Positions 10,238 through 21,240 of a stretch of 64,000 bases of DNA are shown piece after piece. The position numbers and the translations under genes are program-made. Below the pieces are notes generated by a model. It was not told where the DNA came from. It made no database searches and saw only the letters and a list, made by a program, of their open reading frames with translations. The DNA is from Pseudoglutamicibacter albus. Lineage in GTDB: Bacteria > Actinomycetota > Actinomycetes > Actinomycetales > Micrococcaceae. Location: NCBI RefSeq assembly GCF_031458175.1, contig NZ_JAVDXX010000001.1, positions 558,001 to 622,000 of the forward strand, read 5' to 3'. The first letter of the stretch is position 1. Each line of letters starts with the position of its first letter.

Positions 10238-11208
10238 TGGTCGATCCGCTCTCGAATGACGTCCCGGTGAGCCTTGCCGGTGCGAGTTTTGCCCGCGTCA
10301 CCGCGGGCGCTGTCCCGTTTCTGATCAGCACGGCAGCGACCGTGAGCGAAGCCGAAGCCCAGTGGCTGTGCGACGGCTCCGCTGGGCTCGGTGCGGCAGG
10401 CGTGATCACGGTGTCTCAACAAGGGGACAGCGTAGGAGCTAATACTGGCGCATGGCACTGCGTTCTGACGGGGGCATCAGGGGCCCCGGTTCCTGAGCTA
10501 GAGCCCGATGCGGCACTAGCGGTGGCCGCCTACCTCGATGAGGCTGGTCAGTTGGGCGCGGGCACGCGGCTCGAATTCGGTTCGGGTGAGGCATACGTGG
10601 TCTCGCGTTCGCGGGGTAACTATAAGGTCGCTGGGGTGCGGTGGTCGTTCGCGTTCCCGCAGCAGGCCCAAGCAAAAGCCAGTGACGGCACGGTCCAGGC
10701 TGAGGGTGTACCGGTGGCCCGTCCGTGCCTCACGATGACCGTTGGCGCGCCGGTTTCTGTGGTTGCGCTCGCGGATGTGTCCGAGCTTGACCGGCTACGT
10801 TTGGATGAGCGCGGCCCGCAGCTGGATTCCGAGGTGCTTGAGCGTTCGTCGACGAGCTTCGTTGTTCCGCATGATCCGCTGGTCGAACGCGGTATCGCTG
10901 CGGTGTCGATGCGTTTCTATCATGCGCACGATGCGTTAGCAGGCAACAGCGGCGACACTGCCAGCATCAGTATGGCAGGGAGGCGGCTTTCGCGCGAATA
11001 CGGTTCGAGTGTGGCTGCCGCGGTCGCGGGATCGGTTGCGTTCCAGTACTGGGCAGGCTCCGGTAGGGACATCGCGGAAGGCTGGGCGGTGAACCAGCCA
11101 TCAGCGCTCGTGGGGGTCCGGCTTGAGCCGGGGTCCGCATCGAACGCTTCCGGAACAGCGCAGGCAACGGGGCCTGCGCGCGTCATCGCGAAGATCCAGC
11201 TGCGCTAG
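10237..11208 (+). CDS. dapF: Diaminopimelate epimerase-family protein lacking both catalytic cysteines
   Basis: A 323-residue intact frame following miaA, the usual DapF site in actinobacteria. Its C-terminal half aligns with DapF in pattern (SFVVPHDPLV..GIAAVSMRF, FQYWAGSG, NQPSALVGVRLEPG, SGTAQATGPARVIA). However, the N-terminal GTGNDF motif reads TAGAVPF. The first active-site region (NADGS-x-AEMCGNG in the family) reads LTGASGAPVPELEPD at about 77-91. The second (ERG-x-GET-x-x-CGTG) is replaced in 226-265, with YGSS where CGTG is expected. No cysteine remains in either motif. The family is therefore recognisable but epimerase activity is unlikely; a pseudoenzyme or decaying gene is possible. 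Confidence 0.75.
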   Translation: MVDPLSNDVPVSLAGASFARVTAGAVPFLISTAATVSEAEAQWLCDGSAGLGAAGVITVSQQGDSVGANTGAWHCVLTGASGAPVPELEPDAALAVAAYLDEAGQLGAGTRLEFGSGEAYVVSRSRGNYKVAGVRWSFAFPQQAQAKASDGTVQAEGVPVARPCLTMTVGAPVSVVALADVSELDRLRLDERGPQLDSEVLERSSTSFVVPHDPLVERGIAAVSMRFYHAHDALAGNSGDTASISMAGRRLSREYGSSVAAAVAGSVAFQYWAGSGRDIAEGWAVNQPSALVGVRLEPGSASNASGTAQATGPARVIAKIQLR

Positions 11209-11234
11209 CCCCATTCAGCTGCGTTAGCCTCATA
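11197..11234 (+). repeat. 19-bp tandem duplication across the dapF-like stop codon
   Basis: Units 11197-11215 and 11216-11234 are adjacent and differ at only a few positions. The first contains the real TAG stop (11206-11208) and the second repeats it. Confidence 0.8.
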
Positions 11235-11250
11235 AAGCCGAGCTCGCGGT

Positions 11251-11859
11251 TCAAGCCGGGCGGGCCACGCGCAGAATCCGGAACTCTTTCTTTCTCGCGT
11301 AGCGTTCAACGCTCCACTCTCCCGGCAGGTTTTCGGCGAGCCATTTCTGTAGGGAATCTGAGCCGAGGTTTTTCTGGACCACAAGATACGCCTCGCCGCC
11401 CGGGTTGAGGCGCGGAAGCCACGTCATGAGGATCTCGTGGAGGACCTGCTTACCCACACGGATCGGTGGGTTGGACCAGATGAGGTCGAAACTTACATCG
11501 GCCGGCACCGCCTCCGGTGTGCACACCGTGACGTTGCGAGCGCCGGCATCGGCCGCGTTGAGACGGGCCAGATCCATCGCGCGTTCGTTGACATCGACAC
11601 CCCACACCTCAGCCTGTGGAGAAGTCAGCGCGAGCGTGAGCAAGATGGGTCCCCAACCGCACCCGATGTCGAGCATCGTTCCGTGGGCCCGCGGGCTAGG
11701 AGCTTCATCCAATAAAATCTGGGTTCCCTTATCCACACCGGCGGGGCTGAAAATGCCCGAAGCGGTATGAACGTCAAGTTCCCGGTCAGCCAGAGAAACC
11801 GTAATGCGCTTGCGTGCCTCGGGAGTCACCGGTTCCGCTGTGAAGTAATGCTCGGCCAT
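11251..11859 (-). CDS. Class I SAM-dependent methyltransferase, RsmC-like
   Basis: A 202-residue methyltransferase of the MTS (RsmC/RlmG) type. Motif I is MLDIGCGWGPILL and the catalytic motif is WSNPPIRVGK (N-P-P-I), typical of guanine-N2 rRNA methyltransferases. Start at 11859 (MAEHYFTAEP) is preferred over the longer frame. On the minus strand, TAGGCT lies 8 bases before this ATG and there is no Shine-Dalgarno, giving a near-leaderless message. The gene is shorter than E. coli RsmC, having only one methyltransferase domain. It is convergent with the dapF-like gene. Confidence 0.82.
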   Translation of the reverse strand: MAEHYFTAEPVTPEARKRITVSLADRELDVHTASGIFSPAGVDKGTQILLDEAPSPRAHGTMLDIGCGWGPILLTLALTSPQAEVWGVDVNERAMDLARLNAADAGARNVTVCTPEAVPADVSFDLIWSNPPIRVGKQVLHEILMTWLPRLNPGGEAYLVVQKNLGSDSLQKWLAENLPGEWSVERYARKKEFRILRVARPA

Positions 11860-11914
11860 GGAACACAAGCCTAACCGAGGCACAGGGCCGCAGGTGGGTC
11901 GCTGCGGCACGGTC

Positions 11915-11963
11915 GCGACGACACCGGCGCTACGGCAGGGTTGCGACGACACCGGCGCTACGG
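11915..11963 (+). repeat. 21-bp direct repeat with 28-bp period
   Basis: The same 21-base sequence (GCGACGACACCGG...CTACGG) occurs at 11915-11935 and 11943-11963. It lies in the intergenic region between the divergent methyltransferase gene and hflX. Confidence 0.85.
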
Positions 11964-12036
11964 TCTAGCTGAGCCCGCTACAGCTTAGAATGGTGGGGAG
12001 CCCGCAGGCCGCGGGACCACGCAATGTCAGGAGACC

Positions 12037-13847
<1,811 letters not shown>

Positions 13848-13851
<4 letters not shown>

Positions 13852-15950
13852 GCCAGGACGTTTCGGCTGGGTCCGAGCCAGAAAGCACCGCTGCATCTGA
13901 AACGGGTGCCGCATCGGAGGCTTCAACTGAGTCGGGTGAGCCCGCCGTTGAAGAGGTTGAGCGTCTGCTGACCACGGCGGTGGACAAGATGGGTGGGCAG
14001 CGCCGCGATGGTCAGCATGAGATGGCGCATTCGGTTGCGTACGCTCTGTCCACGGGTACGCACCTGCTGGTGCAGGCCGGGACCGGCACGGGTAAGTCGA
14101 TGGCGTACTTGATTCCTGCGATCCGGCACGCGATCGAGGCGGATAAACCTGTAGTGGTTGCCACCGCAACGTTGGCGTTGCAGTCCCAGGTTGTGGGGCG
14201 CGATGTTCCGCGGCTTCTGAAGGCTCTGGAAGATGAACTTCCGCGGCCGGTGGACGTCACCCTGCTCAAGGGGCGGAACAACTATGTGTGCAAATATAAG
14301 CTCTCTGGCGGGTATCCGGAGGATGAGGACGCGGGCTCGCTTTTCGATGCGTCCCTGGCAGACCCGAATGCGGCCGAGGACGGCCCGACTTCGCCTTTGG
14401 GTCAGGAGATTATGCGCATCCGGAAGTGGGCTGAAGAGAGCGAGACGGGGGACCGGGATGAGCTGATCCCTTCGGTTTCGGATAGGGCGTGGCGGCAGGC
14501 TTCGGTGTCCTCGCTTGAATGTCTGGGTACCCAGCATTGTCCTATGGCGGAGGAATGTTTCACGGAGCGTGCCCGCGCGTTGGCCGCTGAGTCCGATGTG
14601 GTGGTCACTAACCACGCGATGCTCGCTTTTTCTGCGTTTGAGCAGCTACCGGTTTTACCGGATTTCGATGTTGTGATTGTGGATGAGGCCCACGAGTTGC
14701 AGGACCGGGTCACGAACACGTACACGCGCCCGCTCACCCACACCGCGATCACGCACGCGGCGCAGGGAGCTAAGAAGCACCTCAAGGTTGCGTCGAAGGC
14801 GTTATCTGATGCCGCTAAGGCTTTTGAGAAGTCTGTCACGAACATCCCGACAGGTCTTCAGCCGCGCGGTTTGACCGAGGCTCAACGTGCCGCTGTGATG
14901 CAGGTTTTCGAATCAGCGAAGGTCGTGATGGCGGATTCCAAACGCGAGGCTGGCGATGCGGCTCCGGATGGCGCCTGGCAGTCCGCGCGTTCCGCGGTGG
15001 CTCAGGTTGTTGAGCTGGCTGAACGTTTGTTGAACGCTGGTCAGGGCGACGAGGTTGTGTGGGCGGCCCGGCCCGGCAGCTTCGAGCCAGGGCGCGGCTA
15101 TGTGGTTCCGGATGATTCTGAACCGGCGTCTTTGATGGTTGCCCCGTTGTCTGTTGCGATGCAGATGCGGGATGGCTTGTTCGCGGACCGGACCGTGGTT
15201 TTGACCTCGGCCACACTTGCTGTGGGTGAGGCTTTTGAGCCGGTTGCTGGCGGTTTGGGGTTGATGGGGCCGGAGGCTCCTGAGTGGGATTCGGTTGATG
15301 TTGGTTCGCCGTTTGAGTATGAGAAGCAGGGCGTGCTGTATGTGGCTCAGCATCTTCCGCCTCCAGGCCGCGGGGTCTCTGAAGCAGCTATCGATGAGCT
15401 TGTGGACTTGATCAAGGCTTCTGGCGGTGCGGCGTTGGCGCTGTTTTCTTCACGCCGAGCCGCTGAGGACGCCGCCGCTGCGTGCCGTGAACGTCTGGAT
15501 GTGCCGATTTTGGTGCAGGGCGAGGCGTCAATGACGGAGCTGGTGCGGGAGTTCTCAGCTGATGAGCAGACTTGTCTGTTCGGGACGATGACGCTGTGGC
15601 AGGGTGTGGATGTACCGGGGCGGCATTGTCGTTTGGTGGTGATTGATCGGATCCCGTTCCCGCGCCCTGACGATCCTTTGATGACTGCGAGGACCCGTGA
15701 CGTGAATGAGCACGGCGGGAATGGGTTCATGTCTGTTTCGGCGCATCACGCGGCGATCCGTTTGGCGCAGGGTGTGGGCCGTCTGATCCGTTCCACAGAG
15801 GACAGGGGAGTGGCCGCGATCCTGGATTCGCGGATGGCCACCCGTCGCTACGGTGCATATCTGCGTAGCGCGTTGCCACCGTTGTGGACCACAACTGACC
15901 GGAATACGGTTCTCGGCGCTTTGGGACGCCTGCGCGAAGCCAATAAGTAG
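13848..15950 (+). CDS. ATP-dependent DNA helicase, DinG-like (XPD family)
   Basis: A 700-residue superfamily 2 helicase. It has Walker A AGTGTGKSMAYL (about 76-87), DEAH box VIVDEAHELQD (about 276) and motif VI QGVGRLIRS. Four cysteines (YVCKYK, SLECLGTQHCPMAEECF) are placed to hold the 4Fe-4S cluster typical of XPD/DinG helicases. The likely role is unwinding damaged or R-loop DNA. It overlaps hflX by four bases (ATGA). I see no LexA box at its start, so despite the name its expression probably follows hflX. Confidence 0.9.
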
Positions 15951-15980
15951 CGCGGCGCTCATGGAAACGGCGCGGCGATA

Positions 15981-16030
15981 CGGGCCCTGCGCTTAAGAGG
16001 GGTTGCCTGAACGGGCCTGCGCTTAGAGGG
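15981..16030. repeat. Imperfect ~20-bp direct repeat at the lexA 3' end
   Basis: CGGGCC(C)TGCGCTTA(A)GAGGG occurs at 15981-16001 and again at 16012-16030. The second copy contains the lexA stop codon on the minus strand. It lies between the convergent helicase gene and lexA. Confidence 0.75.
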
Positions 16031-16859
16031 AGCGCAGCACGGATACGACGCGGCCCATGATTTGTGCGTGGTCACCCAGGATGGGTTCGTATTGCGAGTT
16101 CTGAGGCAGTAGCCACGTGTGGCCGTCGCGTTGACGGAAGGTCTTCACGGTGGCTTCGTCATCCAGCAGCGCTGCGACAATCTCGCCGTTCTGTGCGGTG
16201 TTTTGGCGGCGGACCACAACCCAGTCGCCATCGCAGATCGCGGCGTCGATCATCGAGTCCCCAGAGACTTTGAGCATGAACAGTTCGCCGTGCCCTACAA
16301 GCTGACGTGGCAGGGTCACGACGTCTTCAACGTGTTGTTCAGCAAGGATCGGTCCACCTGCCGCGATACGGCCGACGAGTGGGATCTCAGCCGAGTCTTC
16401 CCCGCCGCGAGCCTTGAACTGCGTGATGTTGGCGGAGTCGGTGGCGTTGGAGGATTGTGCGGTGCTGGCGGAGTCTGTGGTGTTTGGGAGTTTGGCTGCA
16501 CCGGGCATTGGTGTGACCTCCGCTAGGCCGGCGCCTGTCGCTGCTCCGAGTGCGGCCGCACTAGCTGTGGTGGAGTCCTTCTGGGTCACGTCCAGGGTGG
16601 ACGGATAGAGAACCTCGAGCGCGCGGGGGAGTTTGGGGTCGCGGCGAATCCAACCGAGCTTGTTGAGCTGCTGCAGTTGGTGTGTCACCGAAGACAGCGA
16701 TTTCAACCCGACCGCGTCACCGATCTCACGCATCGTGGGCGGATACCCCTGATTCTCTAAGAAAGACTCGATGCACTTCAGCACAGAGCGTTGACGCGAA
16801 GTCAGCGGTTTCGAAGGGCGTGCGGGCTGGGTGTCCATCGACGGTGTATCGGTGCTCAT
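16023..16859 (-). CDS. lexA: SOS repressor LexA
   Basis: A 278-residue LexA. The N-terminal winged helix (about 20-85) starts [36 protein letters not shown]. The peptidase has Ser202 (SGDSM) and Lys239 (EATVK), and the cleavage pair is Ala167-Gly168 (GRIAAGGP). The spacing A-S 35 and S-K 37 equals that of E. coli LexA. The linker between the two domains is about 60 residues longer than usual and rich in Ala, Thr and Asn ([33 protein letters not shown]). Start ATG 16859 follows AAGGATGG. Two overlapping LexA boxes at 17043-17070 lie upstream, so it is probably autoregulated. Confidence 0.97.
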   Translation of the reverse strand: MSTDTPSMDTQPARPSKPLTSRQRSVLKCIESFLENQGYPPTMREIGDAVGLKSLSSVTHQLQQLNKLGWIRRDPKLPRALEVLYPSTLDVTQKDSTTASAAALGAATGAGLAEVTPMPGAAKLPNTTDSASTAQSSNATDSANITQFKARGGEDSAEIPLVGRIAAGGPILAEQHVEDVVTLPRQLVGHGELFMLKVSGDSMIDAAICDGDWVVVRRQNTAQNGEIVAALLDDEATVKTFRQRDGHTWLLPQNSQYEPILGDHAQIMGRVVSVLRSL

Positions 16860-16986
16860 TCGTTTCCCATCCTTCGTTTCCCATCCCTGGTTCGCTACCC
16901 ATGGCCATCAATGTGTCAGGGGGTTGTTCTTGACTGTAATGACAGTCCACATCGGTAGTTACAGCCTATATGGCTTCGCCGCATAT

Positions 16987-17002
16987 TCAAAGATATGTAC
17001 GA
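16987..17002. promoter_or_regulatory. Weak third LexA-box candidate
   Basis: TCAAAGATATGTACGA matches the SOS consensus at about 13 of 16 positions. It lies between lexA and the two stronger boxes and could be a low-affinity site. Confidence 0.4.
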
Positions 17003-17042
17003 AGACTATTGAGCAGATTCGGAGATGTGTGCTAGAAATATA

Positions 17043-17070
17043 TCGAAGAGATGTTCGAATATATGTTCTG
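17043..17070. promoter_or_regulatory. Two overlapping LexA boxes between lexA and the LysM gene
   Basis: TCGAAGAGATGTTCGA (17043-17058) has perfect arms. TCGAATATATGTTCTG (17055-17070) shares four bases with it and matches about 14 of 16 positions. Both genes on either side are expected to be controlled by LexA from here. Confidence 0.88.
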
Positions 17071-17092
17071 TTCGATGTCGGAAGGAATGGTC

Positions 17093-17503
17093 ATGGTGGA
17101 AACCGTTGTCATGTCGAATACTGCTGAACGGCCCGTCAATTCTGATGAGCGCATTGTTAACACTGCTCATCACGAGCACGCATCACGTCAACGTATCCGT
17201 CTGACTTCACGGGGGCGGTTTGTGTTCTTCGGCCTGCCGACTATGGCTTTGGTCGTTGGCGTGTTTTTGATGCTCTCGGCCTTGCTTCAGCCTGCTCAGG
17301 CAACCACGGGTGAGCCGGTGACCGCGCAGGGGGATCGCTTGGTTGAGGTCACCGTTGCGCATGGAGATACCTTGTGGGAGCTAGCTGAGCACTATGCACC
17401 TGAACGCGATGTCCGCGACACGGTGGCTCTGATCCAAAAGCACAACTCTTTTGATGGAGCGCTCGTTCCGGGGCAGAAGCTCGTTGTCCCGGTCAGCTAC
17501 TAA
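17093..17503 (+). CDS. LysM domain protein, probable SOS cell-division inhibitor (ChiZ/YneA-like)
   Basis: A 136-residue protein with a basic N-terminal cytoplasmic part and one membrane helix (about 39-61, FVFFGLPTMALVVGVFLMLSALL region). A C-terminal LysM domain (about 84-134, HGDTLWELAEHYAPERDVRD..IQKHNS..LVPGQKLVVP) would bind peptidoglycan outside the membrane. A single-pass LysM protein divergent from lexA with shared LexA boxes is the arrangement of mycobacterial Rv2719c/ChiZ and Bacillus YneA, which delay division during SOS. Start 17093 has AAGGA six bases upstream; an ATG at 17051 lies within the LexA boxes and is unlikely. The role is inferred. Confidence 0.85.
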   Translation: MVETVVMSNTAERPVNSDERIVNTAHHEHASRQRIRLTSRGRFVFFGLPTMALVVGVFLMLSALLQPAQATTGEPVTAQGDRLVEVTVAHGDTLWELAEHYAPERDVRDTVALIQKHNSFDGALVPGQKLVVPVSY

Positions 17504-17570
17504 CCCGACCTCAGCGTGAGTGGATGCGCAATAGGGCGACCCTAATTCGAGACGCCACTTAGCCGATCCC

Positions 17571-17583
17571 TAGACTTGAACCA
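17571..17583 (+). promoter_or_regulatory. -10 element for leaderless hisC mRNA
   Basis: TAGACT at -12 to -7 relative to the hisC ATG and no ribosome-binding site. Confidence 0.6.
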
Positions 17584-18689
17584 TGTCTCAGGATGCTATG
17601 CAACGGCTCAACCAACTTCCACTTAGGGATAACCTCCGTGGGCTCTCCCCGTACGGCGCCCCACAGATCGACGTTCCGGTACAGCTGAACGTTAACGAAA
17701 ACACTCACCCGCTGCCACAAGACGTGATCGATGAGATCGCCGCATCCGTACGCGAGGCCGCACACAGCCTCAACCGCTACCCAGATCGGGAATTCACGGC
17801 GCTACGCACCGCACTCGCCGAATACCTCGGCCGCGGGCTCACCCCAGAAAACGTGTGGGCTGCTAACGGCTCCAACGAAGTACTGCAACAGATCCTGCAA
17901 GCCTTCGGCGGTCCAGGCCGAACCCTGCTGAGCTTCCCACCCACCTATTCGATGTACCCGCTGTTGGCGTCTGGAACAGACACCACATACATCGCCGGCC
18001 ACCGCGCCGAGGACTACAGCCTCAGCGCGGAATCCGCGGCAGAACAAGTCCGCACACACAAACCGAACATCGTGTTCCTGTGCTCGCCCAATAACCCGAC
18101 CGGGACCGGGCTCGAACTCGACGTCGTGCGCGCCGTCTATGAGGCCGGCGAAGAGTTCCAGACCATCGTCGTCGTTGACGAGGCCTACGCCGAATTCGCG
18201 CACGACCCAGACTCGACCGCCCTCACCCTGCTTGAGGGTCGGCAACGGTTGATCGTCTCCCGAACCATGTCCAAAGCGTTCGGGCTCGCCGGGGCACGGC
18301 TCGGCTACCTGGCGGCCGCACCAGAAATATCAGACGCCCTACGTCTCGTACGCCTTCCGTACCACCTCTCCGCCGTAACCCAAGCCACCGCACTCGCAGC
18401 CCTCAAACACACCGACGCGTTGCTAGCCAACGTCGAGGCGATCAAAGAGCAACGCGACCGGATCGTGACCGAGCTCAGAGGCATGGGGCTCACACCAACA
18501 GTTTCTGACTCAAACTTCGTCACCTTCGGCGACTTCGAAGACCCCAACGCAGTCTTCGAATACCTCCTGGAAGGCGGAGTCATCATCCGCAACAACGGGC
18601 TACCAGGCAAGCTACGCGTCACCGCAGGAACCGAAGAGGAAACCACCACGTTCCTGACCCTGATGCGCCAATACATGGAACGCGCCTAA
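17583..18689 (+). CDS. hisC: Histidinol-phosphate aminotransferase
   Basis: A 368-residue PLP enzyme of fold type I that converts imidazole acetol phosphate and glutamate to histidinol phosphate. The cofactor lysine is K231 in SRTMSKAFGLAGARLGY; NVNENTHPLP, ANGSNEVLQQ, CSPNNPTGT and VVDEAYAEF are family motifs. It is the first histidine gene here, with no hisD upstream. The start codon sits six bases after a TAGACT -10 element, so the message is probably leaderless. hisB follows after 122 bases. Confidence 0.95.
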   Translation: MSQDAMQRLNQLPLRDNLRGLSPYGAPQIDVPVQLNVNENTHPLPQDVIDEIAASVREAAHSLNRYPDREFTALRTALAEYLGRGLTPENVWAANGSNEVLQQILQAFGGPGRTLLSFPPTYSMYPLLASGTDTTYIAGHRAEDYSLSAESAAEQVRTHKPNIVFLCSPNNPTGTGLELDVVRAVYEAGEEFQTIVVVDEAYAEFAHDPDSTALTLLEGRQRLIVSRTMSKAFGLAGARLGYLAAAPEISDALRLVRLPYHLSAVTQATALAALKHTDALLANVEAIKEQRDRIVTELRGMGLTPTVSDSNFVTFGDFEDPNAVFEYLLEGGVIIRNNGLPGKLRVTAGTEEETTTFLTLMRQYMERA

Positions 18690-18811
18690 CACGCGGCAAG
18701 CGGCCGGCTCACCAGGACGCCGCAACAGCACCCTCATAGAATGAGGGCAGAACAATCCCCACGCAGATGCGTAGACGCGCATCTGCGCATCACATGAAGA
18801 AAGCGAGCACC

Positions 18812-19432
18812 ATGAGCGCCCAGCTGATCGGTACCCGTGAAGCCACCATGGAACGGATCACCTCCGAATCCACCGTTAAAGTCACCATCAAACTCGATGG
18901 AACCGGTCAAGCGGACATCTCCACAACAGTTCCGTTCTACGATCACATGTTGACCTCGCTGGCGCGCCACTCGCTCATGGACATCACCATCGCAGCGCAC
19001 GGGGACACAGATATCGACGTCCATCACACTGTCGAAGACACCGCGATCACGCTCGGCGAGGTATTCAAAACAGCGCTCGGTGACAAGCGCGGCATCACCC
19101 GCTTTGGCCAGGCAACCATCCCACTGGATGAGGCGCTTGCGCGCTGCATCGTGGATCTCTCCGGCCGCCCTTACGTGATCCATGAAGGCGAACCTGAGGG
19201 CCAGCAGTACCACCTCATCGGCGGGCACTTCACCGGTTCGATGACCCGCCACGTCTTCGAATCCTTCGCCTACCACGCAGGCATCTGCCTGCACATCGAC
19301 GTTCTGCGTGGCCGCGACCCTCACCACATCGTGGAATGCCAGTTCAAGGCTCTAGCGCGAGCACTGCGTGAAGCCATCGAACCAGACGAGCGGATGGGGA
19401 ACACGATCCCGTCCACTAAGGGAGCGCTATGA
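18812..19432 (+). CDS. hisB: Imidazoleglycerol-phosphate dehydratase
   Basis: A 206-residue dehydratase of histidine biosynthesis. The paired metal-binding motifs are HHTVEDTAI and [14 protein letters not shown], with DHML at about 40. I placed the start at ATG 18812 ([21 protein letters not shown]) to match the family N-terminus; in-frame starts at 18767 and 18794 would add 15 or 6 residues. The single-domain form (no HisN phosphatase) is normal for actinobacteria. It overlaps hisH by ATGA. Confidence 0.95.
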   Translation: MSAQLIGTREATMERITSESTVKVTIKLDGTGQADISTTVPFYDHMLTSLARHSLMDITIAAHGDTDIDVHHTVEDTAITLGEVFKTALGDKRGITRFGQATIPLDEALARCIVDLSGRPYVIHEGEPEGQQYHLIGGHFTGSMTRHVFESFAYHAGICLHIDVLRGRDPHHIVECQFKALARALREAIEPDERMGNTIPSTKGAL

Positions 19433-20073
19433 CCCAGGGCCGCCGGCCGCGTATCGCGGTTGTCGATCACGGCGCGGGTAACGTTCACTCGGTTCTGCGC
19501 GCCTTCAAACACGTGGGCGCTGATGTCTCGTTGACCGCGGACAGCGATCAGTTACGTACCGCTGATGGCGTGGTGCTGCCCGGTGTCGGTGCGTTCGCCA
19601 GCGTCATGGCGGCACTCAAGAAGGGCTCGCTGCTGCGTCATCTCGGCTACCGGATCGCGGGTGGGAAGCCCGTTCTGGGGATCTGTGTGGGCCACCAAGT
19701 GCTGTTCACTGAAAGCACGGAGGGCGGCACCAGGACGGCGGGCCTGGACGAATGGCCTGGCGTGGTTGAGCGGCTCACGGCCGATGTGGTTCCGCACATG
19801 GGCTGGAACAGCGTGACTCCGCCGGAAGACACGCAGCTGTTCCGCGGCATCGAAGGCGAACGTTTCTACTTTGTCCACTCCTACGCTGTACAGAGCTGGG
19901 ATTTCGACGTCGTTCAGCCGCTCATGAAACCGCCGATGGTCACGTGGTCGGATCACGGTGGCCCGTTCATCGCGGCAGTTGAGAACGGACCGCTGAGTTC
20001 GGTTCAGTTCCACCCGGAAAAATCTGGCGAGCCCGGCGCCCAGTTGATTAAGAATTGGATGGAGACGCTCTGA
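19429..20073 (+). CDS. hisH: Imidazole glycerol phosphate synthase, glutaminase subunit
   Basis: A 214-residue class I glutamine amidotransferase that supplies ammonia to HisF. The nucleophile is C86 in [11 protein letters not shown], where most relatives have GICLGMQ. The His-Glu pair is in [13 protein letters not shown]. It overlaps hisB by four bases and the next small gene by one (TGATG). hisF is not in the window. Confidence 0.95.
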   Translation: MTQGRRPRIAVVDHGAGNVHSVLRAFKHVGADVSLTADSDQLRTADGVVLPGVGAFASVMAALKKGSLLRHLGYRIAGGKPVLGICVGHQVLFTESTEGGTRTAGLDEWPGVVERLTADVVPHMGWNSVTPPEDTQLFRGIEGERFYFVHSYAVQSWDFDVVQPLMKPPMVTWSDHGGPFIAAVENGPLSSVQFHPEKSGEPGAQLIKNWMETL

Positions 20074-20324
20074 TGCCCTCACCGATTGTGTTGATGATCC
20101 TGGGCGGGTTGCTGGTTGGCGGCACGTATTCGCTCGCTCAACAGGGTGTTAAGCGGGTATGGGTCATCGTGTGTGGCGCGCTGGCTCTCATGTTTTTGAT
20201 TGCGGCGTGGGCTGTTGCGCAGAAAGGCCCGGACACGGACGATAAAGGCAACGAGGACGCCGTGAGGGAGGGGCAAGCGATCCATGTGGTCGCTGAGTTC
20301 CCTCCACCTGCCACCACGGTTTGA
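20073..20324 (+). CDS. Small two-helix membrane protein between hisH and hisA
   Basis: An 83-residue protein I do not recognise. Two hydrophobic segments (about 3-20, IVLMILGGLLVGGTYSLA, and 26-46, VWVIVCGALALMFLIAAWAVA) are separated by a short basic turn and followed by an acidic tail. The ATG overlaps the hisH stop (TGATG). Its translation is thus coupled to the histidine operon, but nothing suggests an enzymatic role. An earlier in-frame ATG at 20055 lies within hisH. Confidence 0.75.
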   Translation: MPSPIVLMILGGLLVGGTYSLAQQGVKRVWVIVCGALALMFLIAAWAVAQKGPDTDDKGNEDAVREGQAIHVVAEFPPPATTV

Positions 20325-20401
20325 ACCTTTCTTCCGAGAGCATCGCTTCGTTTCTTCCTAGTTTTCACTTCTTGAGCTGTTGAGAGAGACCCGAAAAACC
20401 C

Positions 20402-21208
20402 ATGACTGATCACAAAGCAACTGCGCACACGCCAACTGGGCACACGCCAGCCGAGAATCAGAAACTCCTTTTGTTCCCTGCGGTGGACATCGTCAACGGG
20501 CAGGCGGTGCGCCTGACCCAAGGGGAAGCCGGCACCGAAACAGATCACGGCGACCCGTTCGATGCGGCTTTGCGCTGGCAAGAAGCCGGCGCGGAATGGA
20601 TCCACGTGGTTGACTTGGATGCCGCTTTCTCGCGCGGGGATAACCGTCCAGTGCTCAGACGCATCGCGACCGAGCTGGATCTCAAGGTTGAGCTTTCCGG
20701 CGGTATTCGAGACGATGAGTCACTGGATCGCGCACTCGAATGGGGTGCAGCACGGGTCAACATCGGCACCGCGGCACTAGAGAATCCGGAATGGACCGCC
20801 AAAGCCATCGAACGGGTAGGCGAGGCGATCGCGGTAGGCCTCGACGTGCGTGGCACCACGCTCTCTGGCCACGGCTGGACCAAAGACGGCGGGGACCTGT
20901 GGGATGTGCTCGCTCGCCTCGATGATGCCGGGTGCGCCCGCTACGTCGTCACTGATGTGACCCGTGATGGAACCATGACCGGCCCCAATACCGAACTGCT
21001 CGCCGACATCGCGAAGCACACTGATAAGCCGCTGATCGCATCCGGTGGCATGTCCACCCTCGATGACCTACGCGCCCTACGCGCGATGGTCGGTAAAGGC
21101 GTAGAAGGCGCGATCATTGGCCGCGCACTCTATAACGGCGCGTTCACCCTCGAAGACGCGCTCGCCGTCGCACGCGGCGAGAAGTCAACAGAAACGAGAA
21201 GTACGTAG
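20402..21208 (+). CDS. hisA: HisA/PriA phosphoribosyl isomerase
   Basis: A 268-residue (beta/alpha)8 barrel. It isomerises ProFAR in histidine synthesis; in many actinobacteria the same protein (PriA) also acts as phosphoribosylanthranilate isomerase for tryptophan. [18 protein letters not shown] holds the first catalytic Asp, [13 protein letters not shown] is the first phosphate loop, [17 protein letters not shown] holds the second Asp and [12 protein letters not shown] is the second phosphate loop. Whether it is dual-function cannot be told without seeing if trpF exists. GAGAGAG precedes the ATG. The stop lies inside a triple 17-bp repeat (21179-21229). Confidence 0.93.
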   Translation: MTDHKATAHTPTGHTPAENQKLLLFPAVDIVNGQAVRLTQGEAGTETDHGDPFDAALRWQEAGAEWIHVVDLDAAFSRGDNRPVLRRIATELDLKVELSGGIRDDESLDRALEWGAARVNIGTAALENPEWTAKAIERVGEAIAVGLDVRGTTLSGHGWTKDGGDLWDVLARLDDAGCARYVVTDVTRDGTMTGPNTELLADIAKHTDKPLIASGGMSTLDDLRALRAMVGKGVEGAIIGRALYNGAFTLEDALAVARGEKSTETRST

Positions 21209-21229
21209 AGGCGAGAAATAAACCGAGCT
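21179..21229 (+). repeat. Three 17-bp tandem units across the hisA stop
   Basis: Units begin GAGAA at 21179, 21196 and 21213, each 17 bases, moderately diverged. The middle unit holds the hisA stop (TAG 21206-21208) and the third ends just before the next gene's ribosome-binding site. Confidence 0.7.
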
Positions 21230-21240
21230 GAGAGGCAAAC

